Source of the DNA: Anaerolineae bacterium | GTDB lineage: Bacteria > Chloroflexota > Anaerolineae > Aggregatilineales > Phototrophicaceae | DNA length: 64,000 bases | NCBI GenBank assembly: GCA_022826865.1 | Contig: JAJDUC010000007.1 | Span: 1-64,000 of the forward strand | Direction of reading: 5' to 3' | In this document: one piece after another, positions 38,390 through 46,720 of the stretch | Layout of the letters: each line of letters opens with the position of its first letter | How positions within the stretch are numbered: the stretch's first letter is position 1 | Made by a program: the position numbers and the translations under genes | The notes under the pieces: generated by a model | The model's database searches: none | What the model was told of the DNA's origin: nothing | Seen by the model: only the letters and a program-made list of their open reading frames with translations

Positions 38390-38701
38390 ATTGCAAAGAA
38401 AGAGAATCGACCAAACATACTTTGGATATGCAGCGATCAGCAGCGCTTCGACACCATAAGCTCACTCAACAACAGCCAACTGAGCACACCAAATATAAAC
38501 AAGCTTGTGGCTACTGGAGTCGCTTTCGAGCGCGCCTATTGCCAAAGCCCGATCTGCACACCGAGTCGGGCCAGCTTCCTGACCGGCATGTATCCCATCA
38601 CGCATGCGGGAATGGCAACCGGCAATGGGCGGAAGCCGCGCCCCTGGTTTCCGCGCCATCTTGAAACACGCGTTGCCGGACGAGAGTACCAATTGACTTA
38701 A
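38390..38701 (+). pseudogene. Truncated sulfatase remnant
   Basis: This frame encodes the beginning of a type I sulfatase: PNILWICSDQQRFDTISSL, then FERAYCQSPICTPSRASFLTG with the formylglycine-site motif C-x-P-S-R. It then changes character after about GMYPITHAG and stops at 38701, roughly 100 residues into a family that normally spans 400-600. A shifted frame continues similarity briefly before stopping. No proper start codon or ribosome site is apparent; the frame extends upstream to 38117 with sequence that looks non-coding. It is most likely a decayed fragment, abutting the convergent GH116 gene. Confidence 0.65.
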
Positions 38702-38706
38702 GGGAT

Positions 38707-40764
38707 TTATTCCGGCATCAGATCGCGCATCAGGTCGCTACCCGCAAATTCAGCGATGCTCTGGTTGGCGCAGGCCATCGGCAGCGCCCAAATCACCATG
38801 TCCGAATAATAATCTTCGCCCCAAACCGGCAGCCCGGAATCGGCGTCGATCAGGCAGCGCTGCTTCCAGGGACTGCGAGATGTCAGCGCGACCGCTTCAT
38901 AGATCCGCCGGGCGATCTCCAGGCCAGTTTCGCGTTGGCCGTGATAGATGAAGTTCATCGCGGCGCAGAGGTTTTCGCCAACGAATACCTGGGTCGAATG
39001 ATCGTTGTTGGGAAGAATATCCGGGAAGCGCTCGGGGTCCGGCTTGGAGACGTAACGGCTGCCATCCGGATTGACACCGTTCACCAGACCGTGCTCGGTC
39101 GCGGCCATATTCAGGCGCTTGACGGCGCCAAGCGCGGACTGGACTTGATCCGCCGGCAGAATGTCGGCCAAGCCTGCAATCCTGGCGCACCACTGCGCCA
39201 TCAATTGATTGCCCAGAGACACATCACAGTCCGGTCCTTCACCGCTGGTGTTATCCGGATCCTGCCACAGGCGGTAATACTCGCCATTCCACAGCTTGTC
39301 CTGGTAAGCGGTTTTGCCGCGTTCCAGCCAATCAGCGCATTCAGCGGCGAATTCGCTGTCATTCATCGCCGACGCCATGGCCTCGCCACATGACAAAGTC
39401 GCCAGCCAGGTGCCGGCCACATAAGCCGATGTGCCCCACCAGGGCCAGATGTCATAGAATTGATTGGCCGGCCACAATTCGCCGGGCGGCACGTGCGCCT
39501 GGTCGTTGATCAAGCCGTCATTGTCATCATCAAGCGAGAACTGATAGCGAATCGCGCGCTTGGCGGAATCGTAGAAATGCGCCAGCAGATCCTGATCGCC
39601 GCTCCGCAGAAAGAGGCGATAGATCATCTGGGCATATTGGCCCGAGTTCAGCGGATGCTGGCAGTGATAACGCGGGTCGCGCATGGACGTATCCATGCCG
39701 TAGGAGAAGGGAATCTCGCCATCGGATATCTGGAAGTGCTTAAAGGCTTCCAGGGACGTCCGTTCCAAATCGGGATAGAAGAACAGCGCCGGCATATGTC
39801 CGTGCATGCGGCAGACCATTGTTTCGGTGATGGGGCAGCCGGTGTGGCTTTCATTGTGGGTGAACCAGCCGTTGTCGTCCCACCACTCGTCCTTGCGCGT
39901 CTTGGCGATCCACACCGTGTTCTTGGACAGGCTGTACAGGCCCTGCACCAAGGCGTCGCGCAGCCAAGCCGGCAGATAGGTCCGGTAAATGGCGCTCTGC
40001 CAAGCGAACACGCTTGCCAGCAGGGCGTCGAATCGTCCCAGCGCGTCCTCAGCGACTGCGGCTGCATTCTCATAGCGCATGCCATATTGATGCACATGGG
40101 TTTCACGGCCGCTGTCGCGCCAGTGGGGTGAATGCCAGGCAAAGACAAATCTTGCCCGAGATGAACCATTTGCTTCAATAGTTCGCGCGATGCGTCCGGT
40201 CAGCTTGCCCTCTTCTTCAGCGACGGCGACAGCCGCGCCCGCCAGCGCGACATCATAGCTTGGTCCGGCGGGCGCAGCGGGTGGCTCAACAACAAGTTCA
40301 AGATCCACCGCATTGGCGTTGGAATTGCGGACTTCGATTTCAAACAAGGCCGCCGGGATGTTGCTGTCGGCGCTGTTGCCCAGGATAAGCGGAGCGAAGG
40401 CGCGGATGCCCAACTCCAGTCTCTGCGGCGCAAATTGGCAGACCATATCGGCCACGGGATGATGTCCCCAATAGGCGATTTGGGCTGTGGACAGGGGCAG
40501 GCTCTCCCCGCCGGTTATTTTAACCGTCAGCCATTCGCTAAAGTCGGCGCGCGGCGGCACGATGTCATTGAAGATCGAACAGTGGCCGATTAAGCCGTTG
40601 CCCTCCAGCGTGAAGTAGCCGGTGCCCAGCCCACCGAGCGGCAGTCCGCCATCCAGCCGGTGACCGTCATAAATGCAGCCGGGCACGGCGCCCGCGAAAC
40701 CGTCGGCTTGGATCTCCATCCACTGGTTCTTTGGCAGGTCGGCGTTAAAGGGCCAATTTGACAT
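38707..40764 (-). CDS. GH116-like glycoside hydrolase (glucosylceramidase/beta-glucosidase family)
   Basis: The 685-residue protein has the GH116 layout. The N-terminal beta-sandwich has PLGGLGTGYFTLEGNG, and the (alpha/alpha)6 barrel has SKNTVWI, the Glu-containing region around ETMVCRMHGHMPALFFYP, and DDDNDGLINDQ, a plausible equivalent of the DG-type acid/base Asp. The C-terminus has WGEDYYSDMVIWALPMA. GH116 members cleave beta-glucosides, some acting on glucosylceramide. The ATG has AAGGA 8 bases upstream. It is the last gene of a minus-strand group with an EEP-family enzyme and a Ugp-like importer. Confidence 0.8.
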   Translation of the reverse strand: MSNWPFNADLPKNQWMEIQADGFAGAVPGCIYDGHRLDGGLPLGGLGTGYFTLEGNGLIGHCSIFNDIVPPRADFSEWLTVKITGGESLPLSTAQIAYWGHHPVADMVCQFAPQRLELGIRAFAPLILGNSADSNIPAALFEIEVRNSNANAVDLELVVEPPAAPAGPSYDVALAGAAVAVAEEEGKLTGRIARTIEANGSSRARFVFAWHSPHWRDSGRETHVHQYGMRYENAAAVAEDALGRFDALLASVFAWQSAIYRTYLPAWLRDALVQGLYSLSKNTVWIAKTRKDEWWDDNGWFTHNESHTGCPITETMVCRMHGHMPALFFYPDLERTSLEAFKHFQISDGEIPFSYGMDTSMRDPRYHCQHPLNSGQYAQMIYRLFLRSGDQDLLAHFYDSAKRAIRYQFSLDDDNDGLINDQAHVPPGELWPANQFYDIWPWWGTSAYVAGTWLATLSCGEAMASAMNDSEFAAECADWLERGKTAYQDKLWNGEYYRLWQDPDNTSGEGPDCDVSLGNQLMAQWCARIAGLADILPADQVQSALGAVKRLNMAATEHGLVNGVNPDGSRYVSKPDPERFPDILPNNDHSTQVFVGENLCAAMNFIYHGQRETGLEIARRIYEAVALTSRSPWKQRCLIDADSGLPVWGEDYYSDMVIWALPMACANQSIAEFAGSDLMRDLMPE

Positions 40765-40834
40765 GTCTGTTATCCTTATCCTTGTTCATTTCAACCGGCG
40801 AGGGCGGATATGACCAGCGTCAACGCCATCGTCG

Positions 40835-41614
40835 TTATCGTATAGTTGAAGCTGTATTGTAGTCGAGATTTATTGTTGCCATAACGCCAATGTGATCGGA
40901 AAGCAGCAGACTACCATCATTAATCGGCTCCGCATTGACCAGTGAGACGCTGACCACCCGGTCAAGGCTGGCGCGCTGCGTGAAATGGCCATCAATCCGT
41001 TTGACGAGCAGCCGGTCCAGGCGATGTGGAGCAGTGTATCCGGTCTGGCTTGCGTGCTTCGCGGTCCACAGGTCGGCATAACCATGTTCTGCAAGCGCCG
41101 TCAGGCATTTCGGCTGCGTATCGAGATTGATGTTGAAGTCACCGGTCAAAATGTGCTGGCAGCCGGCAAATTGCTCGCGCTGCATGAAGTCCAGGCAAGA
41201 CTTGATACCGGTTTCTTTCTGCCCGCCGCTCAAAAACAGGTGCGTATTGAAGACAGTCAGGGAATGACGAGATGGAGTTTCCACAGTCATATACTGCACA
41301 ATGCGCATCCAGCCATTGCGCGTCTCACGCTCCCGCCCAATATCGACCTTGCCGCAGTCCAGCGCGGGCAGACGAGAAAACATCGCCAGTCCCTGTGCGT
41401 AAGGCGTTACGATACCGTCATCGCTCGGCGCATAGTAGGCAAGCGGAAAGCGAGCAAAGCTGTGCGACTTTAGATACTCGAAGTGGTCGGGCGCCGACTC
41501 CTGGATACAGACAATATCGACTTCCAGATCGTCCATGTTGCGCCCGATCGCATCCGCGCGTTCTTGCCACCGGCTGTTCTTGCCCCAGATATTCTGCGTG
41601 ACGATTCGCAGCAT
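40835..41614 (-). CDS. Endonuclease/exonuclease/phosphatase-family hydrolase
   Basis: The 259-residue protein has the EEP motifs: TQNIWG near the start, DIVCIQES with the metal-binding Glu, FNTHLF, GDFNIN, and LLSDHIGVM at the end with the catalytic Asp-His pair. The fold covers DNases, inositol phosphatases and neutral sphingomyelinases. No nuclease-type basic region stands out. The ATG at 41614 starts directly with the first EEP strand. It is upstream of the GH116 gene, giving a possible link to lipid or phosphodiester breakdown. Confidence 0.82.
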   Translation of the reverse strand: MLRIVTQNIWGKNSRWQERADAIGRNMDDLEVDIVCIQESAPDHFEYLKSHSFARFPLAYYAPSDDGIVTPYAQGLAMFSRLPALDCGKVDIGRERETRNGWMRIVQYMTVETPSRHSLTVFNTHLFLSGGQKETGIKSCLDFMQREQFAGCQHILTGDFNINLDTQPKCLTALAEHGYADLWTAKHASQTGYTAPHRLDRLLVKRIDGHFTQRASLDRVVSVSLVNAEPINDGSLLLSDHIGVMATINLDYNTASTIR

Positions 41615-41681
41615 TAGCTTTTCTTTCTGTGAAGTACCAAGTTGGTCAGGCGAAAACTGGTTGGGAATCTGCAGCAATAGT

Positions 41682-41702
41682 GGGCGAGCCGCCGGCTCGC
41701 CC
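41682..41702. repeat. Perfect GC-rich hairpin upstream of the EEP gene
   Basis: GGGCGAGCC (41682-41690), GCC loop, GGCTCGCCC (41694-41702). It closely resembles the first hairpin of the repeat at 45737 and may be a remnant of the same family, or a terminator. Confidence 0.45.
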
Positions 41703-41765
41703 GTACAACTTTTCGATTGTTGTGGCGATTTCTTTCATAAGGCAGCACTTATTGGTTCTTACTTG

Positions 41766-41787
41766 GATTTACTTACAATTGTAAATC
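41766..41787. promoter_or_regulatory. Operator-like palindrome upstream of the EEP-GH116 genes
   Basis: GATTTAC (41766-41772) and GTAAATC (41781-41787) form an inverted repeat around a perfect 12-base palindrome TTACAATTGTAA (41773-41784). Its position 150 bases upstream of the EEP gene suggests binding of a dimeric regulator, for example a LacI- or GntR-type protein. No such regulator is adjacent. Confidence 0.45.
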
Positions 41788-41879
41788 TAGCTGATTCTTC
41801 CAATAGACCGTTGTGCCCGCAGGGAAAGGCTAGCGCGCATTGGTCGGCAGCGATGCAGGTATGAGCGCTGGCGATCAGT

Positions 41880-42761
41880 TTATTTGTGCCGCGTTAAGGC
41901 AAAGCCCTGCAAGAACTGCTTTTGCATCAACACGAAGATGATTATCGGTGGAATACTCGCGATAACCGCGCCCAGCATGATCGGCCCGTAGGTACGTCCA
42001 ATTTCCACGCCATCGTCCAGCGTGCTTAGCCCCACCTGAATAACTTGCAAATCCGGATTTGTGACGATCAGAAGGGGCCACAAATAGCTGTTCCACGCGG
42101 CAATGAACATGATGACAACCAGCGCCGTTACCGTGTTGCGGCTGAGCGGCAAGAGGACGCGCAACAGGAATTGCAGGGGATTCGCGCCATCCAACTGCGC
42201 CGCTTCGGACAGTTCGGGTGTGATGCTGGCGAAATGCTGCCGAAACAGGAATACGCCGGTAGGGCTTGCCACAGCTGGCACAACCAAGGCGGTCCAAGTG
42301 TTCCCCCAGCCCAATTCGAGCGCGACCAAGCGGAACAAAGCGATTATCGTCACCTCGCCCGGCACCATCAGCGCGGCGAGGATAAAACCGAATACAAGCG
42401 ACTTGCCGGGGAAGCGGAAGTAGACCAGCGCCATGCCACTGAAGACCGACAAGACAACTTTGCCGAGGGTGACCATTGTCGCCACTGCAAAAGTATTGAA
42501 CAGCAGACGCGCAATTTGGCGATCGAGCACCGTCTGCAAATTGATGTTGAAAGAGTCGCCTGGAAACAACTGCAACCTGAACATCTGGGCATTGTTTTGC
42601 GTGCTGACCAAAGCAGCGTAAAACAGCGGAAAGCCCATGAACAACACAGCGATCCACAAGAGGATATGGATATACCAGCGCTTGGCGGAGACTTGTTCGC
42701 GGAGAAGGCGAAACAGCGGCGGCGGTTGATTGACCGGGCGTCGACGAGTTAGGGCAGTCAT
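41880..42761 (-). CDS. Carbohydrate ABC transporter permease (MalG/UgpE type)
   Basis: This 293-residue inner-membrane protein has six predicted segments. The EAA loop is LSEAAQLDGANPLQFLLRVLLPLSRNTV, and WNSYLWPLL follows, the standard signature of the MalG-type subunit. The ATG at 42761 is used because GGAG lies 9 bases upstream and the upstream gene's stop codon is two bases away. It pairs with the larger permease immediately upstream. Together with the UgpB-like binding protein they form an importer lacking its ATPase gene. Confidence 0.9.
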   Translation of the reverse strand: MTALTRRRPVNQPPPLFRLLREQVSAKRWYIHILLWIAVLFMGFPLFYAALVSTQNNAQMFRLQLFPGDSFNINLQTVLDRQIARLLFNTFAVATMVTLGKVVLSVFSGMALVYFRFPGKSLVFGFILAALMVPGEVTIIALFRLVALELGWGNTWTALVVPAVASPTGVFLFRQHFASITPELSEAAQLDGANPLQFLLRVLLPLSRNTVTALVVIMFIAAWNSYLWPLLIVTNPDLQVIQVGLSTLDDGVEIGRTYGPIMLGAVIASIPPIIIFVLMQKQFLQGFALTRHK

Positions 42762-42762
42762 C

Positions 42763-44064
42763 TTAGTCAGCTCCGTAGGTGACACGCCGGCCCATGACGC
42801 GAAACTGCATGTAGGTGAGCCCGATCACTACGATGAACAAGACGATGGATTGCGCCGCGGCTTTTCCTATATCGCGACTCTCTACCCCGATCCGAATGAC
42901 ATCGACGACCAGGTTTGTGGTCGCGTTCACGGGTCCGCCCTCCGTAAGGTTGTCAATAACGGCATAGAGATCAAAAAAGCTGTAATTCAGATTGAGAAAC
43001 ACGACGAAGAAGATGTAGGGGGAAATCATCGGAATGGTCACATTGAGGAAGCGCTTCCAAGCATTAGCGCCATCGATCGAAGCCGCCTCCATCAGTTCCC
43101 TCGGCACAGCCTGCAAAGCCGCGATATATATCAGGACGTTGAAACCGAGCTTATTCCAGGCAGCCGCAGCCACTACCGAGACGCGCGCCCACCAGGGATC
43201 GGAAAGAAACGGTATGGGTTCGAAACCCAAGAATCGCAAGCTTTGATTCAAGAATCCCGATCCACCACCGCCCAGCAGGACAGCGAAAACGACGCCGACC
43301 ACTACACCGGAGACGGCATAGGGCCAGATCATCAGGGTGCGATAGATTGTCGCGCCCCTTATTTTTTGTGACGCAAGCACGGCGATTGCAATACCCAGCA
43401 CATTGGCAACTAGCACAATAAACACCGAGAAGAAAACGCTATTGCCGAAAACCGCCAGATAACGCGCGTTTTCAGCATGCCAGATGAAACCATCGCTCAA
43501 GATGTAATAGTGGGCGTCTTGCAAGCGACTGGTAATCAGGCTGGCGAAATTATCCAGACAGTTAAAAGCCGTGTTCGCCACCCCGCGCCGCGCCAACTGT
43601 GTACCCAGGAAGAAGTTCTGCGCCGCCGGATAATAGGTGAAGACAGCGAGCCCGACGACGGTTGGCGCAAGGAAAATCCAGGGCGAGAAATCGTAGCCGA
43701 CGAAGGTTCCCGGCGCCGTGTCCGCCTTCCATATCGTAGCGCTGCGCGCCAGCCAATGATGACGAAGTCTATCAATCGCCAGAGCGAAGGCCCATGCGAC
43801 AACCATGACCAGCAGGAATCCGATGAGCGCGACGGCGTTGACCGTGATCGTCTGGCCCAGGATGCTGAGCTCGAAGAACATATGATTCTCTGGATCGAGG
43901 ACACAATACTTCAAGGGGATCATGGCCGCCAGGCTGCCGAGGAGCCCAGCAATTGCGCCCAGCGCCATGCCGCCCAGCAGTCCGCTCCCGCTGCGTCTAA
44001 GGAGCGCGCCGACGACTAGCGCGCCAAGGCCAGACGCTAGACATGTGAAAAGGACTGCGGGCAC
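42763..44064 (-). CDS. Carbohydrate ABC transporter permease (MalF/UgpA type)
   Basis: The 433-residue protein is longer than usual for MalF-type permeases. It carries an extra N-terminal pair of membrane segments (LGALVVGALL and LGGMALGAIAGLLGSLAAM) before the conserved core. The core has IFLAPTVVGLAVFTYYP and the EAA loop ELMEAASIDGANAWKRFLNVTIPMISP, with DNLTEGGPVNAT downstream. The chosen GTG at 44064 follows AAGGAG at about 11 bases; a TTG at 44097 is an alternative. It is upstream of and tightly linked to the MalG-type partner. Confidence 0.85.
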   Translation of the reverse strand: MPAVLFTCLASGLGALVVGALLRRSGSGLLGGMALGAIAGLLGSLAAMIPLKYCVLDPENHMFFELSILGQTITVNAVALIGFLLVMVVAWAFALAIDRLRHHWLARSATIWKADTAPGTFVGYDFSPWIFLAPTVVGLAVFTYYPAAQNFFLGTQLARRGVANTAFNCLDNFASLITSRLQDAHYYILSDGFIWHAENARYLAVFGNSVFFSVFIVLVANVLGIAIAVLASQKIRGATIYRTLMIWPYAVSGVVVGVVFAVLLGGGGSGFLNQSLRFLGFEPIPFLSDPWWARVSVVAAAAWNKLGFNVLIYIAALQAVPRELMEAASIDGANAWKRFLNVTIPMISPYIFFVVFLNLNYSFFDLYAVIDNLTEGGPVNATTNLVVDVIRIGVESRDIGKAAAQSIVLFIVVIGLTYMQFRVMGRRVTYGAD

Positions 44065-44195
44065 GGTCTTGGCTACTCCTTGGCGCCGCTCAGCCAATTC
44101 GCGCTAATAGAGCAACGCGGCAGGTTGCGTTCACAGGGATTATCGCATGACCGATGCCATGCGCGAGCGCTGTTGAACAAGATGAGGTGGGGGAC

Positions 44196-44209
44196 GGGGC
44201 GATCGCCCC
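44196..44209 (-). terminator. Hairpin after the UgpB-like gene
   Basis: A 14-base palindrome GGGGCGATCGCCCC lies just downstream of the UgpB-like binding-protein gene and upstream of its permease genes. Such hairpins often reduce permease expression relative to the binding protein. No clear T-tract follows. Confidence 0.5.
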
Positions 44210-44234
44210 ATCCTCTTAAGCGTTGCCTCGTCTA

Positions 44235-45587
44235 CTATTCTTCGCAAGGCACCAGCAAGTTGTATTCTTCGATTAGCAGGTCGGCCTCCGCCTTCAAGCG
44301 ATCAAGCGACTCCTGAATGTCGGCATCGTTGCGGAGGATATTTTGAAACACTTCGCGATACATCTGGTAGACCTGGGCAAAGCTGCCGAAGATCGCGCCA
44401 GCGGTTTGCGGGACCCGGGCGGATTCCGCCAATTGGTGGTTAGCAACCGCGAAGGTCGGGTTTTCATCGAACCAGCCTTCCGCTTCCAGGTAGTCAAACC
44501 CGGACTGCGTCACGGGGATATAGCCGGTTGACTTGTGCCAGTTAGCCATGTTCTCAGGTTCCAGCAGGAACATCAGGAAGGTTAAGGCGCCTTCTTCAAC
44601 TTCCGGATCGAGACCGTCCGTCAAAAGGATCATCCCGCCGCCGACCGTGTTGCCGACGTAGTCCACATCCTGATTGAATGGCATGCGGTCCGCGCCCACG
44701 GTGAAGCCGTTTCCTTCACCGATTTCCACTCGTCCACGGGCAGCGGCGCTGGATGTCATATGCATCGCCAATTTGCTGTTAGCCCAAGTGATGTTGTATT
44801 CGGACCTGCCGTAATCGACCCAAAAGCCGGCGTCCTCGAGGCTCTTGTGCCAAGCCAGGTAATCTACCGCCTCTTGGCTGTTAAACAGAGCCTCGGTGAC
44901 ACAGCCGTCGCGACCGTTTTCGTTGTTCGCCATGAATGCGCCCTGCATGGCCATGGCGTTTTCGAAGTACCAGCCGCTGGCGCCAAAATTGATGCAGTCC
45001 ACATCATCAAACCTGTCAACGATGAGGGCGCAGGCTTCATGGACTTCGGCCCAGGTTGAGGGGATGGCGGCGAAATCATTGACATCTTCAGCCACGCCGG
45101 CTTCCACAAGCAGATCCATGTTGGCAAAGACGATCGGCGTTGAGGCGTTCCACGGCAATTCGTAGTACTCGCCATCCAACTGATAAAAGATTGCGGCGGG
45201 ACCGACAATCTCGTCGAGCCGCACGGGTATGCCATTGATTTCGGTCCGGTCGCCAATGGCTTCGTAGAGGGGCTTGAAGAATCCGGTATCACGCGGCGCC
45301 TGCGTGTTGCTTGAGGTCCCTTGCAGAAGCTCAGGCGGATCGCCTTGTTCCTGCGCAAGAATGTACACCTCATATGCGTGGTTGTAATTGTCCATAACAC
45401 GCAGTTCCAGGTCGTATTGCGGGAAGGCGGCTTCAAAAGACGGTTCGACCACTTCGGGCAACCAGGTGACATTGCCCCATCTGTGCCAGAAGCGGATCGT
45501 CACGCGGTCGTCATCCTGAGCCAAGGTTAGGGTTGGGGGGGGGGCGAGCACCAGCATCAAGACGAGCACGGTTATTACTTTTTTCAT
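44235..45587 (-). CDS. UgpB-like extracytoplasmic solute-binding protein
   Basis: The 450-residue protein has a signal peptide and then VTIRFWHRWG, FEAAFPQYDLEL, PPELLQ and PWNASTPIVFANMDLL. The FWH start and the PxNxSTP segment match the UgpB (sn-glycerol-3-phosphate / glycerophosphodiester) group of family 1 binding proteins. Ligand assignment is only by this resemblance. Codons 15-18 contain a run of ten C residues on the coding strand (45535-45544), inside the signal peptide. AAAGGA is 7 bases before the ATG. Confidence 0.82.
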   Translation of the reverse strand: MKKVITVLVLMLVLAPPPTLTLAQDDDRVTIRFWHRWGNVTWLPEVVEPSFEAAFPQYDLELRVMDNYNHAYEVYILAQEQGDPPELLQGTSSNTQAPRDTGFFKPLYEAIGDRTEINGIPVRLDEIVGPAAIFYQLDGEYYELPWNASTPIVFANMDLLVEAGVAEDVNDFAAIPSTWAEVHEACALIVDRFDDVDCINFGASGWYFENAMAMQGAFMANNENGRDGCVTEALFNSQEAVDYLAWHKSLEDAGFWVDYGRSEYNITWANSKLAMHMTSSAAARGRVEIGEGNGFTVGADRMPFNQDVDYVGNTVGGGMILLTDGLDPEVEEGALTFLMFLLEPENMANWHKSTGYIPVTQSGFDYLEAEGWFDENPTFAVANHQLAESARVPQTAGAIFGSFAQVYQMYREVFQNILRNDADIQESLDRLKAEADLLIEEYNLLVPCEE

Positions 45588-45698
45588 GAGATTGTCCTTT
45601 CTAAATTAAACATACTTGGGTCCCGGAAAACAGCCGGGCAGACCTTGACTTTAACCTATTGCCACATGCGATGCAAACTCCGGCAGCGACCGGGAGTA

Positions 45699-45720
45699 GT
45701 GAATCGTGTACATGATTCAC
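45699..45720. promoter_or_regulatory. Inverted repeat in the gap between two importer operons
   Basis: GTGAATC (45699-45705) and GATTCAC (45714-45720) flank GTGTACAT, followed at once by a second small inverted repeat of CACA/TGTG. It lies about 110 bases upstream of the UgpB-like start and may be an operator. This gap (45588-45895) has no gene. Confidence 0.35.
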
Positions 45721-45736
45721 ACATGATTGTGTGCGA

Positions 45737-45836
45737 AGGGCGAGCCGGTGGCTCGCCCATTGATTTCCCAGTTGTAGGAAATGGGCGACTCACAGCCGCG
45801 CGTAGACACTGCGGGTCAGTCGCCCCTACAATTCGT
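45737..45836. repeat. Partial copy of the dispersed palindromic repeat family
   Basis: This segment contains a hairpin of the form GGGCGAGCCGGTGGCTCGCCC, then GGGCGACTCAC and GCGTAGACACTG. It ends with GTCAGTCGCCCCTACAATTCGT. The same words, in the same order, occur in the copy at 51950-52147. The outer terminal repeats of that family are not present here, so this is a truncated or rearranged relative. Confidence 0.6.
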
Positions 45837-45895
45837 GCCACGTGGCGAGCTCACTAAATTCTGCTCTCCCCGCGACCGGGCGACAGGACAGGCGC

Positions 45896-46720
45896 TTAGA
45901 TGCTCAATCCCCCGGACAGGCCATCCATGAAGCGCCGGGATGTGAATGCAAAAATAATAATCAGCGGCAGCGATGCAATCACATAACTGGCGAAAGTAAC
46001 ACCGTAATCGGTTCCGTATTGACCGGCGAACGAAAGCACGCCGATAGAGACTGGCAGGCGCCCGCTATCAAAGATGGCGACCAGCGGCCAGATAATATCG
46101 TTCCAACTGAAGAGCAGATCCAGAATGGCCAGTGTGCTGAAGGCCGGTATCGCCAGGGGCACGGCGATGCGAATAAGCAGCGTAAATTCGCTGGCGCCAT
46201 CCAGCCGCGCCGCCTCGAAGTATTCTTGCGGCAGCGTCTCGAAAAAGGTCCGCATCAGGAAGGTGCCGAAGACAATTTCAACCGATACCCAAGGCAAGAC
46301 AACGCCTTGCAGGGTGTCGCCCCAATCGAGAGCGATGATGACGCTGAACATCGGTATGACAAGCAGAATGCCCGGGATCATGATCAGCGCCAGGATGGCG
46401 ACAAACAGTATATTGCGGCCGGGGAATCGGTAGCGGGCGAAGGCATAACCGGCCAAGCCGGAAATGATGAGCGTCAGGACCAGCGTGGGAATGGAATAGG
46501 TGAAGCTGTTGAAGATCGCCCGGCCCATTGCCGGCCAAGCGCGAACGTAATTCTCCGGATGCAAGGGCAAGGTCGGCAGCCAGAATTGCTGGAAGAACTG
46601 CGCGTTGATCTTGAATGAGTTGATAACGGTGAACACGAACGGGACGTAAGTTATGATGGCCAGAATCAACAAGGCGAGCATCAAGGGCCAATCGCGCCGC
46701 CAAGCGCTAGACTGCGACAT
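45896..46720 (-). CDS. Carbohydrate ABC transporter permease (MalG type)
   Basis: The 274-residue membrane protein shows six predicted segments and the EAA loop PQEYFEAARLDGASEFTLLIRIAVPLAIPA, followed by SWNDIIWPLV. The ATG at 46720 has GGAGGG about 7 bases upstream and overlaps the end of the MalF-type gene by 14 bases, showing translational coupling. It completes the importer whose binding protein is encoded at 47765. Confidence 0.9.
   Translation of the reverse strand: MSQSSAWRRDWPLMLALLILAIITYVPFVFTVINSFKINAQFFQQFWLPTLPLHPENYVRAWPAMGRAIFNSFTYSIPTLVLTLIISGLAGYAFARYRFPGRNILFVAILALIMIPGILLVIPMFSVIIALDWGDTLQGVVLPWVSVEIVFGTFLMRTFFETLPQEYFEAARLDGASEFTLLIRIAVPLAIPAFSTLAILDLLFSWNDIIWPLVAIFDSGRLPVSIGVLSFAGQYGTDYGVTFASYVIASLPLIIIFAFTSRRFMDGLSGGLSI

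Noticed and set aside
38707..45587. A polysaccharide-utilisation locus of the SusCD type
   Set aside because: No TonB-dependent receptor or SusD-like lipoprotein is present. Uptake is by ABC-type binding proteins.
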